56,064 bases of DNA. Origin: a virus. Position 1 is the stretch's first letter. Each line of letters begins with the position of its first letter. The stretch is from IMG/VR virus record IMGVR_UViG_3300023108_003148, positions 1 through 56,064 of that record. The stretch is one strand, 5' to 3'. Under the pieces are notes generated by a model. That model saw only the letters and a list, made by a program, of their open reading frames with translations, did not search any database and was not told the origin of the DNA. Shown here piece after piece: positions 18,874 through 27,108 of this stretch. Position numbers and translations under genes: made by a program.

Positions 18874-19215
18874 TTATGCAAATCCGTCCTGTTCATCGCA
18901 CTTGAAACAGTACCTGTACGTATGATCATGACCACAACCGCGCTCAATCTCCCACTCGTGCTCGCATTCTTTAGGGAAATACTTGCGAAAAAAACCCTGT
19001 ATTTTTATGGCCGCCTCGGTACGTTCATACGTCGGTGTCTGTGCAAACATATCACCTGCGTCGATTGGTCCCGTATCCACAAACAAAGGATCCAAATTCA
19101 AAGATTTTAATTGTTCATTTTCAGAACGTAACCTCTCGATTTCATCTTGACACTGCTCCAATTGACGTGCTAATACCTGCACAACATCTATACGACGACG
19201 TTTTGTGGCTCGCAT
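18874..19215 (-). CDS. Coiled-coil protein with IQ-like motif and Cys/His tail
   Basis: 113 residues. Begins with a basic KRRRID patch, then a leucine-rich coiled coil (LEQCQDEIERLRSENEQLKSL) like a bZIP without a classical basic domain. An IQ-like AAIKIQGFFRKYF could bind calmodulin. The tail CEHEWEIERGCGHDH...CFKC could bind zinc. May dimerise and act in the nucleus or on the cytoskeleton; no family recognised. Confidence 0.7.
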   Translation of the reverse strand: MRATKRRRIDVVQVLARQLEQCQDEIERLRSENEQLKSLNLDPLFVDTGPIDAGDMFAQTPTYERTEAAIKIQGFFRKYFPKECEHEWEIERGCGHDHTYRYCFKCDEQDGFA

Positions 19216-19250
19216 GGTGTTTTTATCGAAGATTTAGAAGTTATGTATTA

Positions 19251-19326
19251 CTCGGTATGCTGACATGCACTGCTCGGTATGCTGACATGCACTACTCGGT
19301 ATGCTGACATGCGCTACTCGGTACAG
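19251..19326 (+). repeat. 22-bp tandem repeat (about 3.5 copies)
   Basis: Copies of CTCGGTATGCTGACATGCAC plus two bases start at 19251, 19273, 19295 and (partial) 19317. It lies upstream of the coiled-coil gene that starts at 19215, like the short tandem arrays before many genes here. Possible promoter-proximal array; function unknown. Confidence 0.85.
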
Positions 19327-19347
19327 AAATGTCGGTCCAGATGGGCC

Positions 19348-19682
19348 ATATAACATCCTCATGCTATCTACCTATAACATCGTCCGCATATAATTAACAT
19401 AAAATATCATTAACATGTTTATAATGGTTTGTCCCTCCTAAAATAAACAGTCCTGTATTCATATTAGCTAAAAATTAGACATAGGGGCGATTTAAAAAAT
19501 TTTTTTTTTTTTACTATTTTCTAATAACATGCGATAGCATATATGTTATTTAATGCTATTTTAACATACGCACAGCATGTTTAGGGAAAAAGCCAAAAAA
19601 AAAAATATTTTTTGCCACCCCCTGTCTAATTTTCGGACTATATGGACACAAGCCGTGTTATTTTAGGCGGGGTGTACGCTTG
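19348..19682 (+). repeat. Dispersed inverted-repeat element, copy A
   Basis: A non-coding block almost identical to those at 35077 and 50584. The core (19421-19680) is bounded by imperfect inverted repeats: CCTAAAATAAACAG at 19437 and its near-complement ending at 19667, with inner arms TTAGACATAGGGG and CCCCTGTCTAA. Inside are a T-run, an A-run and a hairpin from ATAGCAT and ATGCTAT. Copies A and C also share about 75 bp on the left, which B lacks. No ORF. Could be a MITE-like element, a replication or packaging site, or a structured RNA gene. Nothing else is seen between 19327 and 19760. Confidence 0.9.
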
Positions 19683-19782
19683 AAATAGATTCGGGCCTAT
19701 TACCCTGTTAAATATGTTGTATGATATATTCATGCTGTAATATATTGTGAAGTAGTATAAATAGATGTTAGAAATACTCCAT

Positions 19783-19959
19783 ATGGATTTTGACGCGAGT
19801 AAATTATTACAAAAGCAGGAGAGAATTTTTGATGATGCATTGCGTCAGGAGAATTTACAGTTAAAGTTAAAAATCCGTGAATTAGAAATGAAACTGCAGC
19901 AGATTCACCATTTGACTTCGCATCAATACTTTACCGATAAGCAGGAAACTGGGTTTTAG
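19783..19959 (+). CDS. Short leucine-zipper protein
   Basis: 58 residues from the ATG at 19783. An ATG 18 nt earlier is only about 6 bp after the TATAAATAG box, so the second is preferred. Nearly all of it is one coiled coil (LRQENLQLKLKIRELEMKL). It could dimerise or pair with the other coiled-coil proteins at 18874 and 28127. A 5' fragment of this gene recurs at 20684. Confidence 0.6.
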   Translation: MDFDASKLLQKQERIFDDALRQENLQLKLKIRELEMKLQQIHHLTSHQYFTDKQETGF

Positions 19960-20077
19960 TGTATATATTAACATAAGTGTATATATTGGTGTACCGATAG
20001 TTCAGCCACATTTTACACCATACAGAGCATCGATGAACATGGAATTATAATATAAATATAGATATTTTTATTTTTAT

Positions 20078-20674
20078 ATGAAAGGTGCCGATACCGACAC
20101 CGAAGGTACCACTACATGCACAACATGGAAGTGCGTGATGATTTTTCTGATTGTCGTGGCGATGATCTTCAACATTTTCAATATTGCCTACTATCTCTAC
20201 GAACCTCCCGTATACGAATATGATAACAGTGTTGAAGGCAATTGTAGCATACGATACACCAACCGCGTACACTGTGGTCGATGTGGGAAATGTTCAACCG
20301 AACAGGATTACAATGTTTATTATGACAAGAGAGAGACACTCACTGGAATAGCAAAAGCATGTGCCATTCGTGATGTATTTGGTGGGCGGGAAGACGCTAT
20401 TCAATGCTTTGATGACAATGCGGGACTGACACCCGATTGCCGCGATTGTTGGTTGTTAAATGTAGACTGCGATAGAGAACACTGTTTTTTTCCATGTTTA
20501 TGGGAAGCCATGTTGGGGATGGAACAGAACAGAGACACGGATACACTGAGTAAATGTTTCGCATGTGACGAATATTATTGTTTAGATATTTTTATTGGTT
20601 GTGCTGGTATGAGTCGTAGACGTGCAGGAATTACGACCGATATAGACCGCCACCCCACGGAAATTTGTCTATGA
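20078..20674 (+). CDS. Single-pass membrane protein with Cys-rich ectodomain
   Basis: 198 residues. One membrane anchor (MIFLIVVAMIFNIFNIAYYLY, residues ~21-41) precedes an ectodomain with about 20 Cys. Two motif blocks are seen: HCGRCGKCSTEQDYNVY with a following LTGIAKACA, and later CRDCWLLNVDC, CFACDEYYC, GCAGMSRRRAGITTDIDR and EIC. From memory this pattern recurs in algal and giant-virus proteins of unknown function. The Cys pairs probably form disulfides in the ER lumen or on the virion or cell surface. Confidence 0.8.
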   Translation: MKGADTDTEGTTTCTTWKCVMIFLIVVAMIFNIFNIAYYLYEPPVYEYDNSVEGNCSIRYTNRVHCGRCGKCSTEQDYNVYYDKRETLTGIAKACAIRDVFGGREDAIQCFDDNAGLTPDCRDCWLLNVDCDREHCFFPCLWEAMLGMEQNRDTDTLSKCFACDEYYCLDIFIGCAGMSRRRAGITTDIDRHPTEICL

Positions 20675-20683
20675 AGCTCGTAT

Positions 20684-20750
20684 ATGGATTTTGACGCGAG
20701 ATAAGTGTATATATTAATATAAGTGTATATATTAGTATATATTAATATAC
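20684..20750 (+). repeat. Internally deleted copy of the leucine-zipper gene
   Basis: 17 bp (ATGGATTTTGACGCGAG) match the start of the gene at 19783, and are followed at once by ATAAGTGTATATATTAATA, which matches the sequence after that gene's stop (19960-19990). It would encode only MDFDAR. This looks like a copy that lost its middle. It now lies upstream of the gene at 20755. Confidence 0.65.
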
Positions 20751-20754
20751 ATGT

Positions 20755-21183
20755 ATGTGGTTGTTGGTCGGTGTTCAGCCAGACGAAGTACCAAGTGATT
20801 TTATGCATGAATATAAAACCTTGGATATTGAAAATGCGGATGTGTGTGGTGAGATATTTACTACTGGGACATGGGTAGGCATCTTGCAGCGGTATGGAGA
20901 GGGTTATTTCGATGCTATTATGACGGATGGTGGGTTGATGTATGTTCGTCGAAACACCTCTATTGTGGAAATAAAGCACAAGTTATTGAAACCGAATGGT
21001 CTTGTATATAATTATTCGTCTGTGATAGGTGAGCGCGTGAATGATCCCTTAGGTCGTGGTCATGTGTTTTATCGAATACCAAAGCGTTTGTATACGGTGG
21101 AGGAGCATGATGCGGCGTGGAACATGTATCCTTGTAAAAGTTGGTCGGATCAATTACGTCGTAGAATGAAATTAATAATTTGA
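20755..21183 (+). CDS. Partial methyltransferase-like protein
   Basis: 142 residues. The segment FDAIMTDGGLMYVRR followed by LLKPNGLVYNYSSV resembles the motif IV to post-IV part of class I SAM methyltransferases. The glycine-rich SAM-binding loop is absent or reduced to LLVGVQPDE, so activity is doubtful. Family assignment is weak. Gene ends 8 bp before the stop of the R2 gene. Confidence 0.5.
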   Translation: MWLLVGVQPDEVPSDFMHEYKTLDIENADVCGEIFTTGTWVGILQRYGEGYFDAIMTDGGLMYVRRNTSIVEIKHKLLKPNGLVYNYSSVIGERVNDPLGRGHVFYRIPKRLYTVEEHDAAWNMYPCKSWSDQLRRRMKLII

Positions 21184-21190
21184 TAATGTA

Positions 21191-22141
21191 TTAAAATGTA
21201 TCGTCCATACCAAAGGACATGGCGGTAGGTCTTGCGTATTCCCCAACTCTTTTTTCAAAAAAGTTTGTTTTTCCCTCCAGTGATATCATGGACATCCAAT
21301 CAAATGGGTTGTTTACTTTGTAATATTTGTTGTATCCGAGTGCATTCAACAAATGGTCTGCCACGTATTGAACATACTGATACATTAGTTCTTTGTTCAT
21401 ACCTCTTAAATTTTCAGGCAATGAATGGTTGACAAATGTCATTTCGGTTTGAACTGCACTGTCCACAATGTCCAGAATTTGTTTTCGCGGTAGTTTGGGG
21501 CACATTTTGTACATTGCCACTGCAAAGTCCCTGTGTAACCCTTCATCCCGTGATATTAATTCATTGGAGAAGGTTAACCCCGGACACAGCCCTTGTTTTT
21601 TCAACCAATAAAGTGCGCAAAAGGATGAAGAAAACATGATTCCTTCCACGCATGCAAATGCAACCAATCTTTCTGAAAAGTTTTTAACGCAACCGGGTTT
21701 GGCTTCCATATACTTCATGGCCCATTGTGCCTTTGCTTTGGTACCCGGGTGATTGTCAATATGATTGAACAAAAATGTTTTTTCTTCATTGGTTGCCAGT
21801 GTATCAATCATTAAAGAATAGGTTTCGGAATGTATGTTTTCCATGGCGGCTTGAAAGGAATACATTGCTCGTGCCTCTGGCAATTGTACCTCTGCACAAA
21901 AATTAGTCACAAGATTTTCCACCACAATACCATCCGAGGCTGCAAAAAAACCGAGGATACAAAGAATAAAATCACGTTCGGTTTTCGATAGTTTTTGCCA
22001 GTCTACAGTGTCCTGCGACATGTCAATCTCCTCTACCGTCCAAAAAGATGCAATATGACGCTTGTAAAAGTCAAATAACTTGGGGTGTTGTATAGGGTAC
22101 AAAACAAAACGATTAGGATTTTCGGTGATAAGAAGTGACAT
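21191..22141 (-). CDS. Ribonucleotide reductase small subunit (R2)
   Basis: 316 residues, normal length for class Ia R2. Iron ligand segments are visible: ASDGIVVENL, MENIHSETY, VEGIMFSSSF and SRDEGLHRDF. The tail FGMDDTF matches the R1-docking peptide. It makes the tyrosyl radical needed to reduce ribonucleotides to deoxyribonucleotides. The large subunit is not in this window. With thymidylate synthase it forms the dNTP supply set. Confidence 0.96.
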   Translation of the reverse strand: MSLLITENPNRFVLYPIQHPKLFDFYKRHIASFWTVEEIDMSQDTVDWQKLSKTERDFILCILGFFAASDGIVVENLVTNFCAEVQLPEARAMYSFQAAMENIHSETYSLMIDTLATNEEKTFLFNHIDNHPGTKAKAQWAMKYMEAKPGCVKNFSERLVAFACVEGIMFSSSFCALYWLKKQGLCPGLTFSNELISRDEGLHRDFAVAMYKMCPKLPRKQILDIVDSAVQTEMTFVNHSLPENLRGMNKELMYQYVQYVADHLLNALGYNKYYKVNNPFDWMSMISLEGKTNFFEKRVGEYARPTAMSFGMDDTF

Positions 22142-22168
22142 TTCTATTGATTTTTTGTAACTTATATA

Positions 22169-22975
22169 CTAGTTTTTAGAATAAAATAGGAGATAAGGCC
22201 TATCGCTTTTTGGGGGGATAGAGGCCAAGCTCTCGACATGATTGTCATTGCAGAGTGTCCAAGTGCCATCTCGTTTCATACAAGTGGCTGTATAATGTCC
22301 ACCAAATAAATTTCCAGAATGATTGCATGTACTATACAGCATGTACTTCGTTTCATTTATGGTTATTTCTTCGTCAATGACGATTTCCGAGTGGTTTTTT
22401 GACATGCCGGTAAAGCGTTTGAGATGCACCACAATTATATTATTTGGTATTATTTTTAATCGTTTGTGTGATTTTGTTTTTGCTTCACATTTATCACATT
22501 GAATTAAATCCTCGATTTCCTCTTCTTTAGAAAATTCATCCAACAGCGCTTCCACCTTTTGAACATTTGCCTGCATCTGGACCGATATACTGACATAAGG
22601 ATACTCGGTTATGGACTCATTGTGACAGACCTGACACGTGACCGTCGATTCCAAGCGTCCCTCGAATGGATTTTTAATGTACTTAATCTCTGTAAACATC
22701 TTGTCTATGAGATATAAGAACAGTTCGTGTGCGTCGCACTGTTTCATAATCTTGAATTCATCGGTTTTTGCTAGTTCTTTGATGAGTGTATACAAACATT
22801 TTGTAGGTGCCCCTGCATAGAGCAGCTCAACGAACGATTGTACTAGAAGACTGTTTTTGTTCGTATCATGTTTGTTTAAGAGATAGACAAAATCCTTGCT
22901 ATAACGTAGACATTGTAAGATGGAGTTGATGTAGCAGGTATTGCCTAAATTGGGTAATCCTTTTCCAAGAGACAT
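22169..22975 (-). CDS. Ubiquitin-specific protease (USP/UCH19-type)
   Basis: 268 residues, a minimal USP catalytic domain. Cys box NLGNTCYINSILQCL (Cys14), His box GGHYTATC and the CNDNHVE element give the catalytic triad. Zinc-binding pairs CQVCHNES and CDKCEAKT form the fingers subdomain. It should remove ubiquitin from proteins, and may balance the eight RING ligases or protect viral proteins. Confidence 0.94.
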   Translation of the reverse strand: MSLGKGLPNLGNTCYINSILQCLRYSKDFVYLLNKHDTNKNSLLVQSFVELLYAGAPTKCLYTLIKELAKTDEFKIMKQCDAHELFLYLIDKMFTEIKYIKNPFEGRLESTVTCQVCHNESITEYPYVSISVQMQANVQKVEALLDEFSKEEEIEDLIQCDKCEAKTKSHKRLKIIPNNIIVVHLKRFTGMSKNHSEIVIDEEITINETKYMLYSTCNHSGNLFGGHYTATCMKRDGTWTLCNDNHVESLASIPPKSDRPYLLFYSKN

Positions 22976-22995
22976 TATAACAACTATTGTAATAC

Positions 22996-24081
22996 TTATA
23001 TAGTAATTTTATCATACTCCGATTGACAATACTCTTTCAGTGCCTGTGGTGTAGTTCGTTTACTTTCAACGGCTTCACGTATGGCGCGGGTTATGTGTTT
23101 TTGACCGTTTGTTAAGGTTGGTTTATTGATGCTATACAGATGCAACCCATTTGCTTCGGGTAAGGCAGATTCCAAGTATCTCGATTTTTCAATAATGTAG
23201 ATGCCTGCCATAAAAAGCCCATTTCGCATCATGTACAAACACGCAGGGACAAATATCTTAAAGGAAAAGGTTGAATTTTGTGAATTGGTCTTGGCGACAA
23301 ACATTTTCCAGTAGGAAATGATGTGTTTCGTATACTCGGAAACAATACGTTTCTGTTCCTCTTTTGTTTTCTGTATTAAATGTGTAAACATTGGTTTTCT
23401 CTTCATCTGATGTATGTATAAAGTCAGAGAAGTAAGATAACATTTTGGTTGTGTGTTCCTTTCACAAAAACGTCTGTATTTGTTGACCGTTTTTTGCGAT
23501 TCCTTGCAAAGTTCGATGTACTTGTGTTTTTCTGAATCCATTCTAATTTTTGAAAATAATAAACGGTTAATGAACTCCTTGCATATCATAATACACTGTG
23601 TGACCCGAATATTATGTACACCTGTAGATTTTACACGTCCATCCTCACCTCTACTAAACATGTGGGGATCACGTTTGTCTTGTATCACCGTGGCTACACA
23701 TCGAGAGGAAATATGCCAAGAACGAACCGTCTCCGATTCATATTGAACGCCCGAAATTAAACATACCTGACAATTATCCGCATTGGTTATTCTACCACCA
23801 TCACAACCACTATGACAATAATGGATCTTACCGGTGTTTTTACATAAATAGATATTATAAATCGTTTTCACCGGCTTTAATTCGGGTGTAACCCAAGGAG
23901 GCGGCTTTAGATACTTGCAACATATCGCGTACTTACCACTACCGTCACAGTAAATGCATACCGTTAAATTTTCGATATTGCACTTATTATAAGAACACAC
24001 ATGTTCCGTACTTTGTTGACGAACCAATGAGTTTAAATGACTCGCAACTGTTGCCGGTGATGGACATCGATCCAACTCCAT
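22996..24081 (-). CDS. Putative VLTF3-like late transcription factor
   Basis: 361 residues from the ATG at 24081, which follows a TATAAATATAAATATAG stretch; the longer ORF to 24252 only translates tandem repeats. A Cys/His region (CSYNKC, CIYCDGSGKYAICC, IYLCKNTGKIHYCHSGC and CQVCLISG) resembles the zinc-binding core of poxvirus A2/VLTF3-like factors, where TGxxHxC and CxxSG are typical. The C-terminal half is helical and basic. Alternative: an unrelated zinc-finger protein. If correct, it drives late viral gene expression. Confidence 0.5.
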   Translation of the reverse strand: MELDRCPSPATVASHLNSLVRQQSTEHVCSYNKCNIENLTVCIYCDGSGKYAICCKYLKPPPWVTPELKPVKTIYNIYLCKNTGKIHYCHSGCDGGRITNADNCQVCLISGVQYESETVRSWHISSRCVATVIQDKRDPHMFSRGEDGRVKSTGVHNIRVTQCIMICKEFINRLLFSKIRMDSEKHKYIELCKESQKTVNKYRRFCERNTQPKCYLTSLTLYIHQMKRKPMFTHLIQKTKEEQKRIVSEYTKHIISYWKMFVAKTNSQNSTFSFKIFVPACLYMMRNGLFMAGIYIIEKSRYLESALPEANGLHLYSINKPTLTNGQKHITRAIREAVESKRTTPQALKEYCQSEYDKITI

Positions 24082-24170
24082 TTGGATATAACTATATTTA
24101 TATTTATACTGTTCTGAAAGCCCAATCCAATATAAGTCACGAACGACATGAGTGGTACCACGGTCGCACG

Positions 24171-24250
24171 CATACGGCATCGGGTCCATACGGCATCGGG
24201 TCCATACGGCATCGGGTCCATACGGTTGCGGGTCCATACGGCATCGGGCC
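24171..24250 (+). repeat. 16-bp tandem repeat, five copies
   Basis: Unit CATACGGCATCGGGTC repeated exactly five times over 80 bp. The fourth has GGTTGC and the last ends GGGCC and flows into TCGGGCCACTTT. It lies between two divergent genes, upstream of both promoters. Confidence 0.92.
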
Positions 24251-24270
24251 ACTTTCTAGTATAAATATAT
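24244..24270 (+). promoter_or_regulatory. TCGGGCCACTTT motif plus TATA box
   Basis: TCGGGCCACTTT is followed after 4 bp by TATAAATATA and, 30 bp from the motif, by the ATG at 24286. The same 12-mer occurs at 31546, 39851 and 48044, and reversed at 42153 and 43700. A promoter element is inferred from repeated placement. Confidence 0.55.
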
Positions 24271-24285
24271 CTGTCGTAATAATAA

Positions 24286-24639
24286 ATGAAGCGTATTCGT
24301 CGAATGAAACCATTCTACTTGGTTCCCTTGCCAACTACGGATGCTAGACCCTATATAGACAAGCCAATAATGGACAAGCCTTGGTCTCAAAAGCCAAGCT
24401 TTTTAATGGTGTACTATTTAATCAATGGCAATGTTTTGACTCGAGATTGCTCCGTCAAAGGTGGTCCGACTCGCCCGGTATTTGTAGCATGGAAGCTGTA
24501 CGACAGGTACATCGAATGGTGTTGCAACGAGGAAGTACATATATGGGAGCTGGGAAAGGACTACAATATACGTCTAGCGAAAGATATAAATAGATTTGAA
24601 AAGTATAAAAGAAACCCCGTGATTTGTTGTAATGTCTGA
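24286..24639 (+). CDS. Small basic protein, unknown
   Basis: 117 residues, starting MKRIRRMKPFYLVPLP. A Trp/Tyr-rich centre (VAWKLYDRYIEWCCNEEVHIWEL) suggests a folded domain; no family recognised. Preceded by the motif-TATA pair at 24244. Its 3' end overlaps the next start by 8 bp, so both are probably on one transcript. Confidence 0.7.
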   Translation: MKRIRRMKPFYLVPLPTTDARPYIDKPIMDKPWSQKPSFLMVYYLINGNVLTRDCSVKGGPTRPVFVAWKLYDRYIEWCCNEEVHIWELGKDYNIRLAKDINRFEKYKRNPVICCNV

Positions 24640-24802
24640 CCGTTGTGACAATTGCCATAAGCATTTTTCGGTGCGACTCAAGTATGTAGATGGAAAGTGC
24701 ATCATGACACCGCATGTGTATACTACAAATTACGGCGGTGAACTTTGTGGAACCGGGTGTTGCCTGTCATATATAAATCACCGAAAGGAAGCGCGCAAAT
24801 AA
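24632..24802 (+). CDS. Small zinc-ribbon-like protein
   Basis: 56 residues. Contains CDNCHKHF near the start and CGTGCC near the end, a plausible Cys4 zinc site, and a basic tail HRKEARK. It starts inside the last codons of the preceding gene (ATG overlaps its TGA region by 8 bp), as in other tightly linked pairs here. Not recognised further. Confidence 0.65.
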   Translation: MSDRCDNCHKHFSVRLKYVDGKCIMTPHVYTTNYGGELCGTGCCLSYINHRKEARK

Positions 24803-24847
24803 ATAGAAGTATATAAATAATATTTTGTCCGTGTAATACTACATAGA

Positions 24848-24973
24848 ATGTTTTGGTTTCTATGTGGCGTAATTATGGGCATATACTTGGATCAAACCTT
24901 TACTATACCAAACATTCAGGAGCATATTGATCAATATAATCATAATGTTGGTCAAGGTGATATAAACTCTTAA
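24848..24973 (+). CDS. DUF4535-like membrane microprotein
   Basis: 41 residues: a hydrophobic start MFWFLCGVIMGIYLDQTF followed by TIPNIQ and a short polar tail. The pattern G-V-x-x-G-x-Y-x-x-Q-x-x-x-x-P-N matches small eukaryotic proteins of the DUF4535 type. A second example is at 53718. Likely a single-pass membrane protein; function unknown. Confidence 0.65.
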   Translation: MFWFLCGVIMGIYLDQTFTIPNIQEHIDQYNHNVGQGDINS

Positions 24974-25015
24974 AACACGTAAAGTATAGTATATATCTGA
25001 TATTTAATATACTAA

Positions 25016-25714
25016 ATGCTAGAGGCGGCACTGCTTACCAGTGGCATAATTATCTCGTTATTATCTTGGTATAAAGCGATTCCCTATGGTAGATTTTCCG
25101 GCGGTTCATCGTACAGTATACCAAATAGATGGTATATGACTCTAGTTAATTTACCAGCCTTGGTTTGTTTGTTTTTGTTTGTCAATATTGAGCAAAAGCA
25201 TGTGTTAATTTTTTGCATGGTTCATTTTTTTCTACGTGCTATTGTTGTGCCGTTGGTCATCGGTAATATTTATACAAGTGACAGTAAACGCGTGTCTCTT
25301 ATAGTAGTGTTGTTGATGGCGGCGTACAACGGTCTGGTTGGTTATACTCTGGGGTACATGTGTCAACATTTGGAATACGGAATGGAAACGTGGCTGAGCT
25401 GGCCATTATTGCTTTCGGCTGGGATGTGTTTGTTACTAAATGTGTATTACGACATACGGCTTAATCACATGCGTTGTTATATGGAGGATATACAAATAGT
25501 GGATATGTATATCAAGATGGAGAGCCTGTGTGCAGAGTTTCCATTATTATTTGCAGTGGGAATCACGAGCCCAAACTATTTCTTTGAAATATTGGAATGG
25601 TTGCTTATATTTATATTAACATGGCATACCGAGAGCTTTGCATATTTTATAGCAACATGGGCAATACTGTGGGTACGTGGTCTGTCCAATGACATATTCC
25701 TATCTAAAGTATAA
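25016..25714 (+). CDS. Steroid 5-alpha-reductase-like membrane protein
   Basis: 232 residues, about six membrane segments. Colinear with SRD5A proteins: YGRFSG, NLPALVCL, VHFFLRAIVVPL, YNGLVGYTLGY, LNVYYDIRLNHMR and SPNYFFEILEW followed by FAYFIATWAIL. The NADPH-site residues (N and D of LNxxxDxxL, and NY..EI.EW) are kept. The catalytic Gln-Glu pair of the human enzymes (QELPS) reads VNLPA here, the active-site Tyr of VHY is Phe, and the C-terminal H..W/YxxxFxxYP segment is missing. Known relatives reduce steroid or polyprenol double bonds; this may be inactive or act on another substrate. Confidence 0.72.
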   Translation: MLEAALLTSGIIISLLSWYKAIPYGRFSGGSSYSIPNRWYMTLVNLPALVCLFLFVNIEQKHVLIFCMVHFFLRAIVVPLVIGNIYTSDSKRVSLIVVLLMAAYNGLVGYTLGYMCQHLEYGMETWLSWPLLLSAGMCLLLNVYYDIRLNHMRCYMEDIQIVDMYIKMESLCAEFPLLFAVGITSPNYFFEILEWLLIFILTWHTESFAYFIATWAILWVRGLSNDIFLSKV

Positions 25715-25744
25715 AGGTATATTAAATATTTTATTTTATTTTAA

Positions 25745-26254
25745 ATGTCTTTTGTTGTATTTAGAGAACATCTTCTACCGGACGGTGATATTTTCTACAA
25801 CATGGTTTCGAAATGGTACAATGATGCATTGTGTGATACCGGTATCTTGCCTTCCAACTTTGATGTAAATTATAAAATTCGTAAACGATGGAAGCGCGAG
25901 GATATATGGGCAGTCGTGACGATACCTATCTACGTTCCAACCATGGAGATACAAATGCAGGCTATGTTGTGTGATTCAATGGAACAAAGTTGGCTGGACA
26001 AAAAGCCGAAAGGTGCATATTTGGTGCATGGTGTATTAACGGATTCTCAAGCGAGATGTCTGATATGTTTGGAACAATCTGGTGATAAAATACGCTTAAC
26101 TAATTGTAAGTGCCTTTATCATAAGAAATGCATTGAAACTTGGGCACGTTATGGAAACTCGTGTCCTAAATGCTTAACAACTATAAATATGTCTAACGAG
26201 GTCAGGAAACGATGCAACGATGCAAACGAAAACGAAAATGTGAAAGCTCGTTGA
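25745..26254 (+). CDS. RING finger protein
   Basis: 169 residues. C-terminal RING: CLICLEQSGD, LTNCKCLYHKKCIETWARYG and SCPKC. The third ligand pair CKC is unusual in spacing but the C3HC4-like set is complete. The N-terminal 105 residues are unique, with several Trp. Its 3' end overlaps the AAA+ gene by 43 bp in another frame. Likely E3 ligase. Confidence 0.85.
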   Translation: MSFVVFREHLLPDGDIFYNMVSKWYNDALCDTGILPSNFDVNYKIRKRWKREDIWAVVTIPIYVPTMEIQMQAMLCDSMEQSWLDKKPKGAYLVHGVLTDSQARCLICLEQSGDKIRLTNCKCLYHKKCIETWARYGNSCPKCLTTINMSNEVRKRCNDANENENVKAR

Positions 26255-27108
26255 CCGAAATAATACGGTTTACACGAAGAACCAAACGTTTTAAAGAGCT
26301 GTACACGCATTTGAAAACACTTGATGGACTTATTGGAATGGAAGAGCTAAAAGAATCGATTGTTTCACAGATTCAATTTATAATTACGACCGGTGGAAAA
26401 TTGGATTCACATTTTTTGAATACATCGTTGGTGGGCCCACCCGGAACTGGAAAGACAACGGTTGCTGAGATCCTGTACAACATATGGATGTCTTTAGGAA
26501 TATTTAATGACGATATGTCCTTTACTATACTACATCGAAGTGATTTTGTGGGTTCTTACATGGGTCATACTGCCAACAAGACGCGTAAGATACTGAACAA
26601 GTATGCTGGCGGTGTTATTTTTATCGACGAAGCTTATTCATTGATGAACGGTGAAAAGGATGAGTATGGTAAGGAATGTTTGGATCAATTGTGTGCTTTT
26701 ATGGGCGAGGAAAAATCAAATACCATTGTGATCATTGCAGGGTATGAAGACCAAATAAACTCTCAATTTTTCGATGCAAACCCCGGCTTAAAACGAAGAT
26801 TTGGATGGACCTTTTCTATCAAAGCCTATACGTACTTGGAATTGTTTCAAATTTTTGAACGACAGCTGAAAATGTGTGGTTGGTCGGTCGATAAAAAAGC
26901 AGTGTCACTGTTTCAAGAGTACTTTTCAAAATTTAAAAATGCAGGTGGAGATACAGAAAACATATGTTTTCAATCAAAATTACAATATTCACGCGAAAAT
27001 TGGATGAAAAAGAAACAAAACAAACATCTAACCTTTCAACATGTACATAAAGCGATGAAAGGTTATTTTAGAGAAGAAACAACTACCGAATTTAATATGT
27101 ATATTTAA
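26212..27108 (+). CDS. CbbX/CfxQ-type AAA+ ATPase
   Basis: 298 residues. Walker A VGPPGTGKTT (near 75), FVGSYMGHTANKT, which matches the CbbX pore-loop region, Walker B GVIFIDEAYSLM (near 137), sensor-1 region IVIIAGYED and arginine-finger segment GLKRRFGWTF. The family remodels protein complexes (rubisco activase CbbX in red-lineage plastids; CfxQ-like proteins elsewhere). The viral target is unknown. It starts inside the preceding RING gene, which suggests co-expression. Confidence 0.92.
   Translation: MQRCKRKRKCESSLTEIIRFTRRTKRFKELYTHLKTLDGLIGMEELKESIVSQIQFIITTGGKLDSHFLNTSLVGPPGTGKTTVAEILYNIWMSLGIFNDDMSFTILHRSDFVGSYMGHTANKTRKILNKYAGGVIFIDEAYSLMNGEKDEYGKECLDQLCAFMGEEKSNTIVIIAGYEDQINSQFFDANPGLKRRFGWTFSIKAYTYLELFQIFERQLKMCGWSVDKKAVSLFQEYFSKFKNAGGDTENICFQSKLQYSRENWMKKKQNKHLTFQHVHKAMKGYFREETTTEFNMYI

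Noticed and set aside
20755-21183. Complete SAM methyltransferase
   Set aside because: No glycine-rich SAM-binding loop, so only a partial resemblance is reported.
24082-24252. N-terminal extension of the VLTF3-like gene
   Set aside because: It translates the 16-bp tandem repeat (PYGPDAVWTRCRMD); the ATG at 24081 behind a TATA box is better.
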